From Morella rubra (lineage: Eukaryota; Streptophyta; Magnoliopsida; Fagales; Myricaceae): a stretch of DNA of 64,000 nucleotides. Each line of letters opens with the position of its first letter. Position 1 is the first letter of the stretch. The notes beneath the pieces were generated by a model. The model worked only from the letters and a program-made list of their open reading frames with translations. It did not search any database and was not told the DNA's origin. The position numbers were made by a program, and so were the translations under genes. The stretch lies in contig CM025854.1 of assembly GCA_003952965.2 (NCBI GenBank), positions 19,576,111 to 19,640,110 of the forward strand, given 5' to 3'. Below are positions 12,840 through 22,892 of this stretch, piece by piece.

Positions 12840-13440
12840 AGGGCTCTGGACTTTTTCAAAAGAAAATCTTCCCGGGAAAATCTTCCCGGGCATATAAAAA
12901 ATAAGGACTTTCTTGGGCGTGTATATAAAAAAGTTTTCCCAGTCATGTTTGTAAAAAGAGTTCCTGGGCATGTTTTATAAAAGGCTCCCCGAGCACGTTG
13001 TAAAAAAAAAGGCTCCACGAGCACGTTTGAGAAAAAGGCTCCCCAGGCAGTTTTGGTACAAAGCTCCCCGGGCAGTTTAGTAAAAAGCTCCTCGGGCACA
13101 TTTGAGTAAAAGGCTCCCTGGGCAGTTTATAAACTTTCCCGGTCATATATAGTCTCCCCAAGCATTTTGTTTCGTGAAAACTTCCTGGGCGGAAGTAAAA
13201 CAAAACAGTCTCCCCGAGCATTTTTCTTAAACTCTTCTCGGTATTAAAACAAAAGTCTTTTCCGAGCATGCAAAACATTTTCTTGGAAAAACAAGTCCTT
13301 CCCGGGCTTGTAAAACAAAGCCGTCAAAAACAACATAACTTCCCCAGGCATATACATAAAGAGCCTGAACATGTAAAAACAAAGCTTGCCCGTATACAAA
13401 TAAAACCTTGTGTTCAAAAGTCAAGTCTGGCCCCAGGTAG
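12840..13440. repeat. Minisatellite with units of about 30 bp
   Basis: Diverged tandem units of the form GGCTCCCCGAGCACGTT followed by GTAAAAA recur roughly 15-20 times. The core is CCCCGGGCA or CCCCGAGCA with an A-rich spacer. The array lies inside the inner LTR. Confidence 0.75.
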
Positions 13441-14671
13441 TCCCCCAACATCTTTTAGCCCTTTCTCTTATAAGCCCTTCGCATATCTTTCTTTAGTTTA
13501 GATCCAACACAGCGATAAGATTGGGTTCTTTGTCTTTTCCCATCTCATGACAAAACAAAAGTCACATGTTTTAGGCACAATTCAAACATTCCCAATACCC
13601 CTATTTAAGACAAACTTTACACTCTTACCTCAGTTCGTTGATGTACTGCGTTTTAAAATATCTAAAAAATAGCAAAACACCATGTTAGGAAAGGAAAAGA
13701 AAAAACTGAGGGAAAGTAAAGTACAGGCTGAAATACCTCACGTTTTCCCAACTTCCTCGTACTCTTCTCCCGTTTTCTTTGGTATTTTCCTCCTCTTATT
13801 CTTCAGTCAATCTCTTTGTTCACCAGTTGGTTCATGTCGCTTTCCCTCTCTTTCTTTCTAAGTTAAAGGCAGTTTCTCCTAATGCCGTACAGTTCACTCT
13901 CCTTTTCTCTTATTCTCTGATGAGTAAAACACGTAAATAAACTTACATTTCTTACGGTTCTTACCCCCTGGCCAGTCTACATACTCTAGGCTAGGTCGTA
14001 GAGAAAATCAGCGGAAGATCAAGGCATGGCCAATCACAAGCAGCCACCTACCCGACTCACAGATCACGTATCTATTCATAATCAACATATTAACCACGTT
14101 CACTGATGCGCCAATGAGAAAGTCCTGCCTAAGAGGTTAGGTAAAATATGGTAAGGATGCATTTAATGTCCACCACACGGTTAAGACACGTAGAAAAAGT
14201 AAATATAAAAAGGGAACTCGGGTATAAAGGGCTTAGTCAACCCGCATGACAACAAGCCCCGAACGTATGCTAAAAAAATCCCAGGTCCAGGTCTCCCGAG
14301 TAGTGCTCGGGTGTCACAACTCCCAGGCATGCTGCTCTCGGTAAGCCTGAGACTTGTTCCCCCTCCGGGCTCTTCCTACTCGGTGACCCCGGGTGTTTCC
14401 TTGGTGACCCCGACCTCAAAGCATATGCACCCCGGGAATTTCTTTCCCCCAGGCATTTAACCTACTGGCCCCGGGAAAGTCCCCCCATCCCCGGGCCTGC
14501 ACTAATTACCTCGAGGTCACTCCAAAACCTACCCTGACCCCACTTATTTGCTCAAGCACTCAAGCATCTGCCCTGGCAGTCCTTAGTAAAAGCAAATACA
14601 AGGAAAATGTCACATGGGCACAACGATAACTATTATAACTTATACATAAACACTTTAAGTGAGTCAAAAAC

Positions 14672-14673
14672 TG

Positions 14674-14750
<77 letters not shown>
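14672..14750. repeat. (AT)n microsatellite
   Basis: About 80 bases of almost pure AT repeat with one break at about 14693, near the end of the inner LTR. Confidence 0.95.
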
Positions 14751-14752
<2 letters not shown>

Positions 14753-15369
14753 AACAGTAGATCAAACAAGAGAGAGGTGTTACAAGTTTTTGGGTTACTG
14801 TAGGGTAATTAAAGGTTGTTTTGAGGAATTTCACAATTGTGGGAATAGCGTATTCTTATAGAGTTATTGGAGTTCAGGTGTGTTTGTTGCTGGAATTTTA
14901 TTATTAAATTTACATTGGAGATGTGTGAGGATTAAGATGAAGAGTTGACTGATTTTCAAATGGATTTTAGGTGCTGATTGACTCTTCAGCAATTCTTTGT
15001 GAAATCTTAAATTTCAGTTAACCATTGAGGTAAGTGACTTTTCAATGAGATTTTATTTCTCTAATCTTTTGTGAAATCTAAGTGCACGAAATGTTTAATT
15101 ATTTTGTGAGATGAAATTGATTTGAAAATATGTCTTTGTGTGAAATTAAATCTCTTGTCATTGGTGAAATAGATTTTTTAAAATGTGCACTATTTTTATA
15201 TGGTTTTGATTCATTATATGGGGAAAATGTACAAATTTTTGATAAATATGAAATGGTTTAAATTTCATGAATTTGTTGAAAATATCTAACTTGAAATGTT
15301 GGGTTGTTGGGATATATTTATTTTATGAGCATACTTGAAAAATTTATCCATGTGCTGGTGATATATCTC

Positions 15370-15510
15370 TGGTCTATGTGGCCAATGTATCTTTGTAGTC
15401 TATGTGGCCAATATATCTTGTGGTCTTTGTGGCCAATTGGATACCCCTCGTGGTATTTTAGAGGTCTGTGTGGCCTGGAAGTCTATATGGCCTAGAGGTC
15501 TGTGTGACCA
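15370..15510. repeat. Short imperfect repeats, GTCTATGTGGCCA core
   Basis: At least six variants of GGTCT(A/T/G)TGTGGCC follow one another at 20-30 base spacing inside the outer LTR. Confidence 0.65.
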
Positions 15511-16589
15511 TTGGTGATTTCCCTATATTGCGTGGCCTTGGATAATTTTATTTCAACTTATATTTTGGTTTTGGTATGGCTCACAATATTTTTTGATTCA
15601 GTATGTCGTTATAAAATTGTCTTTTCCCCTACTCCCATTGACTTGCTACTTACTGAGCTAGTTGTAGCTCACCACTTATTTACTATTTTCAGATTTAGAG
15701 GTTGGTGGCAGCGAGAAATAGAAGATAGCGAGTTGTAGCTTTTGAGATTAGTTGCAAGATGCAGGATTATTGAATAAAGAGCCCTATGGAGACTTTAGTA
15801 ATAATTGTTTTTATTTTGGAGACTTTAGTTGTTTTATTACTTTTTGGAGAATTTGTTTATTGAGACTCTTGTTAAGAGTAGTATTTAAGGATTTATTTTT
15901 TTAAAGTAGTGTTCTGACTGAACTGTTGAGATTCATTTTATTATTGAAGATGGAATAAAGATTTTTGTGAGTTTTTTTTTTTCTTGGTTGGGATGATACT
16001 TTTCAAGCAGAACTCTATTTGTTTAAACTTTTGGGTCGGGGCGTTACAATCATCGAAAGCCCAACCCTCCTTTGTGTTAGCATCCTCCATCCCAATGGGC
16101 TCCTTTAGCACATCGACCCGACCCACCTCAACAATAGCAAAGGATAAATCTGACAACTTCAAGAGTCTTCTACCAAAGTCTTCCTCCCTCTCTCTCAGAT
16201 GTGCTTGGTCCCTCTCGAATGCTAGAATCTCGTTCCACACCTCTAAATCAAAGACCTCCCTATTCAGTACAAAAGATTATAATTTAGTCCCCATAAATCT
16301 AATTGGCAATTTTCAAATCCACACTTACTTTCATTGTAATATGTGCTAAGTTTCAACATAAGTTTGTCTCTGGCCAACCAATGCTTGCATAGGCAAAACT
16401 AGCGAGGGGCGGTGGGGGACAACTGCCCCCCATCGCCTGAAAAATCTGTTAATTTTTTTTCTATGTGTTAAGCCCAGGCCCACCCCCTTGAATTGACCCA
16501 AGCTGGCCTAGCCGGTGTTATTTTCTTAAAAAAATTAGCAGAGGGTGAAAAACGTTGTTTTACCCTCTGCTTTGGAAAAAAAAAACCAA

Positions 16590-16911
16590 GGGGTGTTCAT
16601 TTTGTAAAAAATTGAAGGATTTTGGTAGAATTGTGAATATTTATGTTGATCAGAGTTTTATAGGTTTTTGTGTAAAAGTTAGTGAAAAGTTTTAAAGATA
16701 TATAATTTTTGTTGGAGTTTGTAAAAAGGTGTAGAGATAGATGATTTGTTATAATTTTTTTTTCTTCTGAAAATGTATTGGAGTTCGTGTAAAAAGTTGT
16801 TGGAAATTGTGTAAAATCTATTGGTGTTTGTGTATACATTTTTAAGATTTTAGATGTTGGTTTTGTGAATACATTTGTATTCTAGAAAAATTGTGAAAAT
16901 GAACATGCCCC
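16590..16911. mobile_element. MITE nested in the hAT-like element
   Basis: About 320 bp bounded by GGGGTGTTCATTTT and AAAATGAACATGCCCC, which are near-inverted. The inside (GTGTAAAAGTTAGTGAAAAG and neighbours) matches a dispersed copy at about 43885-44210. The target duplication is not clear. Confidence 0.6.
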
Positions 16912-17223
16912 TGTGAAACGCACGTTTCACCCCGGTTTAACTTGGCGCTCCCTCTCCAATTTTTCCCCTTTCTCTCCCCAACGCCTAGCCCTCTCTCACT
17001 TTGGTCCCTACCTCCCGACAGTTGACGCTGCTCTCTAGCCTCTGCCTCCCGACGCCTCCAGCTAGTCCTCTATCACTCTGCCTCTCCTCCACAGAACACC
17101 GGCTCTCTCCCTCTCCCTCTCTGCTCTCTCTCTGCCTCTTTGTCCCTCTCTCCTCCACAGCTCTTTCTCCCTCTCCCTCTCTCAAGTTTCTCTCTCTGTT
17201 TATTTTTCGATTAAACAAATTCT

Positions 17224-17560
17224 CTACAATCTATTAATTGTGATGAAATTGATTTTAATTTTCGATTAAACAGAATTGTGAAGTTGTTAATTGTGATTTA
17301 ATTTTTGATGAATAATTGATTAGGATTATGATTTTATTGTGATTATGATATTGTGAATTTGTGATTACCGTGAATTGAGTTTGTGAATTTATGAATTGAG
17401 TTGATTGCTGTGATTTGAGTTTGTGAATTTGTGATTATGATATCGTGAATTTGTAAATTTGTGATTACTATGAATTGAGTTTGATTAGGATTATGAATCT
17501 GTCAATTTGTGATTACTGTGAATTTGTGAATTGAGCCACAGCAGGTTGAGTTTGTGAATT
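17224..17560. repeat. Imperfect GTGAATTTGTGATTA repeats
   Basis: A low-complexity stretch in which GTGAATTTGTGATTA and TGAATTGAGTTTGTGAATTT recur with variation. It lies inside the hAT-like element just before the ATG8-like exons and may be a decayed intron. Confidence 0.6.
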
Positions 17561-17574
17561 TCTGATGTATCTAG

Positions 17575-17836
17575 ATATCTGGTTCCTGCTGATTTGACTG
17601 TTGGCCAGTTTGTGTACGAGGCTAAATTCATTTTTGTCAAGAATATTCTACCACCTACTGGTAAGATAAAAGTCACTGATCCCCACTATCAATTTATTGC
17701 ACAGGATTTGATGATTTACAGCATTAGTCTAATTCTTGCAGCGGCTATGATGGTTGCAATTTACGATGAAAATAAGGAAGAAGATGGTTTCCTTTATATG
17801 GTCTACAGTGGCGAGAACACCTTTAAGACGTGCTGA
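17575..17836 (+). pseudogene. ATG8-like fragment (3' part), captured in a transposon
   Basis: Two exons with a retained intron. Exon 17575-17660 encodes [14 protein letters not shown], then [12 protein letters not shown]. The donor is GTAAGA at 17661 and the acceptor TTGCAG ends at 17741. Exon 17742-17836 encodes [20 protein letters not shown], then VYSGENTF. This is the C-terminal half of ATG8, the ubiquitin-like protein that autophagy joins to phosphatidylethanolamine. About a dozen residues of the RKRIKL segment are missing between VGQFVY and the FVKN strand. After NTF the frame reads KTC and stops, so the glycine used for lipid attachment is absent. The N-terminal half was not found. It is a captured fragment, not expected to act as ATG8. 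Confidence 0.85.
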
Positions 17837-18695
17837 AAGTGATTGATCTGCATCATTGTTAATAAGACTTTCAAAGAGAATAAGAGAAGAATGGAGTTAG
17901 ATTAAATGTAAATTCTCTGCAGTTTGTTAGTGAATGTTCTTGCATCAATGACTGTATATTAGTTTGAACTCTTTGATTTGACGTTCTCTTGCTAAGTTCT
18001 CAAAGATTTGGATCAATTACTTTAGTTTGAAAACCTCTTTCATGATTGTGATGAATGGCTAGTTTGAGCGAATGAAATGTTTTTGCAGCTCATTAAAAAG
18101 GAAAAAGAGAAAATGAAGAAGAAAACAAATGTTTGCGCAGCTTTGGTGGATTTGTTTGGGCCTGTCTGCATTTTCTAAAATGCGAATGTGGTTCCCTTTT
18201 AACATTGTTATAAAAAGTTCCTAAAATTTGACCTATATTGGCTACACCCAGAACTATTACTGGAAGAAAAGAGTAGTCATCGGCGATTGAAATTCATGAG
18301 TTCTAATTGAGGTTATGATTTTGTTTGGCATCATCATTCCATTCCACTTCTTTGTACGCTACAGGGAGGTTGCTAAAAAATCTTCAGAATCTGCTTGAAA
18401 TAAAGCATCATGATAATATTAAATGGTACGGTACATATATTTCAATATTTTTAATATTTTTAATCCTTAATTTCTGATATTTTAACTCTAAGATATTTTT
18501 TTGTATTACGTAGTAAATATTTTTTTTTGTCATTTTCTCTTAAGAATTTGCTCCCATTCGATTGCATTTCTGGTTCCGCCACTGAATACTTGTGGAGTAG
18601 TTTTAGACCAAAATCAATACTGGTAGATTTACGAGCTGGTCCCGTTGGCCACATTGTTGCAACATTCATGCTTGACGCATCTGGGTTCAGTAACT

Positions 18696-19142
18696 ATAGC
18701 ACCTACTCCACGTTGGTCCCATGTCGGATACTTGGCTCATCGCAACTTTGTGTACGATTTTTGAGATCTCCTAATTGTCAATGTTCTTCTTGCGGTCAAC
18801 GAAATAGTCGTATAAATCCTGGGTTCTTCTTGTACATGCACCGGCAATGCCGGTCTTGTATTCGCTGATGAGAACCGGCCCTGACGTACTCTTGATCTTC
18901 ACACCAGGTCGCCAACTCGCATGGATATATGGTCATTCTGTCTGGGCCCATAGATGATCGTGCGCGCTTTGACGCCACAGAGAGTAGTGATCTCATGAAA
19001 CTTCTTATCTTGACATCTTTTTCTTTTGTGATACGTCATCATCCTAGACTTGTCATTTACCAAATTGATTAACTAATTGGATATTAACAAGGATAAGGTA
19101 CAATAATGTCTGTTTGAAGAAACTCTTGACGAACAATAACAA
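18696..19142. other. Block present only in duplication copy B
   Basis: Copy A runs straight from CAGTAACTAT to CCCACATGCAC (about 1767-1785), whereas copy B has about 450 bases between the same words. It is either an insertion in B or a deletion in A. No clear transposon ends were seen. It contains the MADS-box scrap annotated separately. Confidence 0.6.
18938..19069 (-). pseudogene. Type I MADS-box gene fragment (AGL80-like)
   Basis: On the minus strand, read from about 19069, the frame gives INLVNDKSRMMTYHKRKR, then KKFHEITTLCGVKARTIIYG. This follows the type I (M-gamma, AGL80-like) MADS pattern of an ND(S)-R---F-KRKKG---K--ELTTLCGV-A--IIY core. Several DNA-contact positions are changed: the glycine after KRK is lost, and ARTIIYG stands where ACAIIYS is usual. 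Past the core the frame meets a stop and similarity fades. It is a relic with no start codon and no interaction domain. Such genes are single-exon regulators of female gametophyte and endosperm development. Confidence 0.7.
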
Positions 19143-19433
19143 TCCCACATGCACAACCGTGATTAAAACCTCTGGAAACTTGGCCAACTGAAAAGAGTCG
19201 CGGGATTTGATCTTCTCAAAGCAACTTTTATTAATGTTCAGTAAATTAAAGCAGCTACAACAGAATATAACACTTAGTGACATAAAATTGTGATTTTCGT
19301 CTTGGAGAGTGCAGGCTTGAAGTGAAGGCGTCGTCGTGAATGGTGGATTTCCCTCCCTGTCAAATTAAGTCACCGAGCTTGGATTGAAGGCACGGGCTCA
19401 ATGTTCTTTTTCTTCGCAGACATGGGCTAAATG

Positions 19434-22400
19434 TTACACGGGTAAGGGTACTACTGATGGACTTTTAGAGGCGAATGCTTCCTTCGATTCAGTGCATAAT
19501 TCCTTGTCAAATTCAGCTGACGTCAGACTATTTCCAATATCATCCATCTTTTGCTCTCGACTCTTCCCCCACAAAACACTGTATAGCCCTCCAACCAACA
19601 AGAACCCACCTAAAAGACTAGCGAAAGTTCAAGACAAGAGCAAACATTATTAGGCAAATTAAGAAATGACGTTAAAAGCAACGATGCCAATTAGTCGTCC
19701 CTTCCCAATTAACATCGATATCCTTATGTGTTGGCAAGCATTTAGTTTAGCTATGCAAAAAGAATAGTTTACCTGCCCAAGCTAATGATCTCGCCCAAGA
19801 GAATTGCGGAAGAGAATATGGTCATGATCAGAGCCAATGGTGTAGACATAGCAAGGAAAACTGGTCCCTTCTTCTCAATAACACATGCTTGCAAGTAATA
19901 TGTAACCCCAGTCACTACGATTCCCTGCCAAAAAGGCAACTAGTCAGTATACCTATGAGTGCATGCAGTGACTATTTCATCATACTACAGATAACTTCAA
20001 CTTCGAGTATTAATTGTTCCTTTATTTATCCTTTGCCGCACTGTTCTTCAAATATGAAAATAGTTAAAGTACTAGTAGCTAGGGAGTTACACAATAAGCT
20101 ACGGCTAGGAGTCCGACATTCCAACCCAGCTTCCACTGTTCAGGGTCTCTTTCAACGGCAATCGCAATGGCAAATGACTGAATAGAGCTCAAAAAGCACT
20201 GAAGAGTTGTCAAGAGAAGCTTTGGAGGGTAGCTTTTCATAAGTGGCGCCTGCATCCGTGAAAATGGGTAAATCCAAGAATCGAATTGTACATATATACA
20301 GGCGCAAAATATGAGAAAACATTGATGTTTTTTAGAAATGAGGTCGCATGACATGATCAGGATTGAAGCCATTGCCAATTTGCAACTATGGCGTCGTCAA
20401 GACTCTTCCAATCCAAAAACAACGTTCATCTATAAGGGATTGCATGCCCACAAGGATCATGTGATTGGTTTACTTCCCTGCAGTTTGGAAGATTATATGT
20501 AACAGGAGGATATAATATAGATATGTACCTGCAAAACAAGCCACAAACCCCACGCGATGATGGAGGCAATCGAGAGGAAGCAACCCTTTATCCATGTTTT
20601 GCTAGAAGCAAGATGGACATGCTCTTGTATTTCGGGATGACCGGAAAGGTGATGATTGCAGAAGAGTTTGATATACGGTCCCTTGTAAAAGGCAAAGGTC
20701 GCTGCACCCGCCACGCAGAATAGCATGCCTGTGAGCTTTGCAACCCCGGAGATCGTCCTGAACTTCAACACCTCCTTCCTATTCCAACATCAGCGGTATG
20801 TTTATGTTCTTTTATAGCAAGAGGCGCTAGTTTAGACGGAATCTCCATTAAACTGACTGAAAATGCAATGTTTGTTCTGCGTCTTTGAGATGGTCTCCAC
20901 AATATTATACAAATCAAACACCATTAGCCTAAAGCATGAACTAACCTGACTAGCCAAATCGCAAGTGAATTTTCCCATTTAAATTCTCTATATTCCGGAG
21001 CGACCGGGATAATCGAAAGCTAATCCTCCATTAATGCAGTACTGTTGTCAAACTTAGTCAAAATTTCTAATTATACTGAGCATTATATAGAGCCAAGTAC
21101 TTCAAATCGACCAAAAAATTCATGTGAACGACACATGGTACTTTCTTAGGCACTTGTCGTATGTATAAAAGTGTGGTAGAGGCTTTCATATATATATCTA
21201 TATCAAATATCTGTGCTCCAAGCATTCATCAGCTAGGAAGACAAATCAAATTGGGTATGCCGACACATCTCATGTCAGACTATCTCAGACCTTTTTTTCG
21301 GTTGCAATGCGTAGACAGTCTGATAAGAGTACTTCTATTGAAATCCAAGAAGGTATGCATTAGAAAATAAATTCGCACGACCGACGTTTGTGTCAGAATA
21401 TCCTATATTTTAAGATATACAGCCCGCCGTGGTTCTCTTCCAATTTTGTGGATCGGTGGATTTTGCTTTTTTGTAGCTAGCTATAGAGATATATACTGCA
21501 TGTGGTCTGCCTAAAGAAATTAGAATCAATTACCGTGTTTCATATTATTAATTTTATAATATTTTAGACTTTCAGATAATTTGTGACTTAATATATATAG
21601 TATCAAACCTATTTGTAAGCAACTTATAAATTTCATATGTACGTTAGTTTTAATAACCTGTTGTGACAAAGAATGATGAGGCATCTTTAGATGCAGCTAT
21701 TCCCTAGGAACTTGTCCATATAAGAAGATGAAACCCCTAAACTATATATTGCTAGAACTAATTATGGGAAAACCATGACAGTTCCTGAATTTCGTAATAT
21801 CACCATCTTTAGTGATAAGGTGACAATTTCGTGCTCATTTGTTATGAAGAACATGAACAATTTCTTGTACTCTTATGAGATTTGTCTGCAATCGCACACT
21901 TTAGTAGTTTTCTCTTCATTCTCCCATCAAATAAAAGTTGTTCAATCAAAGAAAAGGAAATATATTCTACAGCCAAAGTTTGAGATAGTACTCTACCTCA
22001 ATAAAACAGCCAAGAAGAAAGTTATGACAGGAAGGCAGTTTGAAGTTGCAGCAGCAAAAGTTGCTGACGCATAGAGAAGACCCAACCCGTAAAGATCTTG
22101 GCTTAAAGTGATCCTGAAGTTGGAAGAATTAAAAAACTCTCAAGATCAGGAATGGATTGCTCTCTTCAAGTTTGATTCATGAGACATATATATATCTGCC
22201 CATATGCAATATTTTGAAGCGAGAGGGAACGAATTGGACCACAGGCAAGGGCATACCCAAATAGAGACACAAGAAAAATCTTGCAGAACGTCAGAAACGA
22301 CAATCGCGGAGCCTTTCTCCTAGAGCCAAGAACAACATCATGATAAATAGAGTTCATCCACCACTTTGATCAGCCGAAAAGTTGAAATAAAGAAACGAAT

Positions 22401-22612
22401 ACTACTGTTCAATAGCTATATATGGTTGTTATTAATTACCACTCGAAGAAGACGGCAAGAGGAGCCAAGAAGATGGTGGCCACAGCTTGTCTGTAGAAAA
22501 CAAACACGAAATTGTTCATACCACCATTGAATGCAGCCTTGGACAGCAAAAACATGGCCGTATATATTGCTTGTATGAGTATGACGGCCAAATAAGGCTT
22601 CTTGTCATCCAT
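19434..22612 (-). CDS. WAT1-related (UMAMIT family) membrane transporter, copy B
   Basis: Exons on the minus strand: 22612-22440, 22319-22257, 22113-21997, 20778-20529, 20249-20091, 19924-19773 and 19617-19434. All borders are GT-AG, giving 365 residues. The exon lengths equal those of copy A except the last, which has one more codon. Exons 1-3 encode the same protein as copy A. In exon 4 I count eight residue changes (for example LLGHHHL becomes LFCNHHL), and the hydrophilic C-terminal tail is also changed. Exon 5 changes AVVRD to AVERD. No stop was seen, so both paralogues look functional. The changes cluster in the central loop and tail, which fits relaxed or divergent selection there. Role as for copy A: ten-span EamA transporter, substrate unknown. 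Confidence 0.92.
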
Positions 22613-22672
22613 TATTGGTGAAACCTAAAACCTGCAATCTTGCTCAAAGCACGATTCGACCAATACAAACGG

Positions 22673-22685
22673 GTTTATATAGATA
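22673..22685 (-). promoter_or_regulatory. TATA box of WAT1-related copy B
   Basis: Minus strand TATCTATATAAAC, about 65 bases before the ATG at 22612, matching the position in copy A. Confidence 0.55.
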
Positions 22686-22892
22686 CAAGTCCACCATTGA
22701 GAGACATGCTTAACAAAAAGAGCATGGCTCCCCTTTTGGAACGCGTGTGTGGTGAAGAAAACAAGCTCCTTTAATATCAGGGGGCCACCCAAAAGGTCTC
22801 AGTGGTGTCTCTATTCACAGCCCATGCAGAAGTTCCAAACAATTAATAATGAGTCTCCATTTCCGGTAATAAGGATAACGTGCGTATTTTTC

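Larger units (their letters stand above)
11274..14784 (-). mobile_element. Inner solo LTR (gypsy-like fossil) nested in the outer LTR
   Basis: The borders are TGTCACGCCTCG and GAGAGGTGTTACA, flanked by a perfect 5-base duplication AGTTT at 11269-11273 and 14785-14789. It is about 3.5 kb long. Orientation is minus, judged by the motif TTACTGAGTCAGTAGGACTC near 12080-12055. It holds a GC-rich minisatellite and an AT run, and no gag or pol is visible. The length and the internal minisatellite suit large plant gypsy LTRs such as the Tat/Ogre group, but the lineage is a guess. It is younger than the LTR it sits in. Confidence 0.72.
10733..16048 (+). mobile_element. Outer solo LTR (LTR retrotransposon fossil) inserted in the LINE
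   Basis: It begins TGTAATATACCCGC and ends GGGTCGGGGCGTTACA, with a TG...CA border and inverted ends. The flanking 5-base repeats are ATCAC (10728-10732) and ATCAT (16049-16053). About 1.8 kb of its own sequence remains once the inner LTR is set aside. It holds no gag or pol. A leader-like region with a splice-donor-like AGGTAAGTG is near 15030, and a TTACTGAGCTAG motif typical of plant gypsy LTRs is near 15650. I read it as a solo LTR left by recombination, probably Ty3/gypsy, broken and fairly old. Confidence 0.72.
10231..16262 (-). pseudogene. LINE ORF1 C-terminal region, split by the LTR insertion
   Basis: Two pieces of the same LINE frame flank the LTR insertion. The right piece (16262-16054) reads EVWNEILAFERDQAHLRERE and ends in EGWAFDD. 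The left piece (10727-10231) continues with IGLSALLKEYEDRLV, a basic stretch WKGKGKWLGLANL and a Lys/Glu-rich tail. The reading phase matches across the insertion when one copy of the 5-base target duplication is removed. This supports a single LINE frame that was interrupted later. The product would be the nucleic-acid-binding ORF1 protein; a zinc knuckle was not seen. Confidence 0.7.
5946..16270 (-). mobile_element. L1-type LINE, interrupted by nested LTR insertions
   Basis: A minus-strand non-LTR retrotransposon. Its 3' end is at the T run 5946-5953 (a short poly(A) on the minus strand). Its 5' end is near 16270, where sequence shared with copy A resumes, so it is probably 5'-truncated. 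Reading leftward it holds the end of an ORF1, an endonuclease, a reverse transcriptase, a zf-RVT segment and an RNase H-like region. The piece from 10733 to 16048 is a later LTR insertion. Without it about 5.0 kb of LINE remains. Many stops show it is dead. It lies exactly between the two copies of the WAT1 duplication. I could not find a convincing target-site duplication. Confidence 0.85.
16388..18584 (+). mobile_element. hAT-like non-autonomous transposon with captured ATG8 sequence
   Basis: The left end is CATAGGCAAAACTAG, and the right end, read inverted, is CAGTGGCGGAACCAG (10 of 15 match). The 8-base flanks AATGCTTG (16380-16387) and AATACTTG (18585-18592) differ at one base, and 8-bp duplications are the rule for hAT elements. 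Copy A keeps the empty site (AATGTTTG, at about 1667-1674). No hAT transposase was seen in its 2.2 kb. It carries a smaller MITE, a pyrimidine-rich stretch like a gene leader (about 16940-17210) and two exons of an ATG8-like gene. Confidence 0.72.

Noticed and set aside
14560-14769. Tyr-Ile repeat frame
   Set aside because: It is translation of the AT microsatellite.
10733-16048. A single 5.3-kb LTR with inverted internal halves
   Set aside because: The perfect AGTTT flanks at 11269 and 14785 show that the middle is a separate, later insertion.
16985-17218. Arg/Glu-rich minus frame and Leu/Ser-rich plus frame
   Set aside because: Both come from a CTCTC-rich stretch that looks like an untranslated leader inside the hAT-like element.
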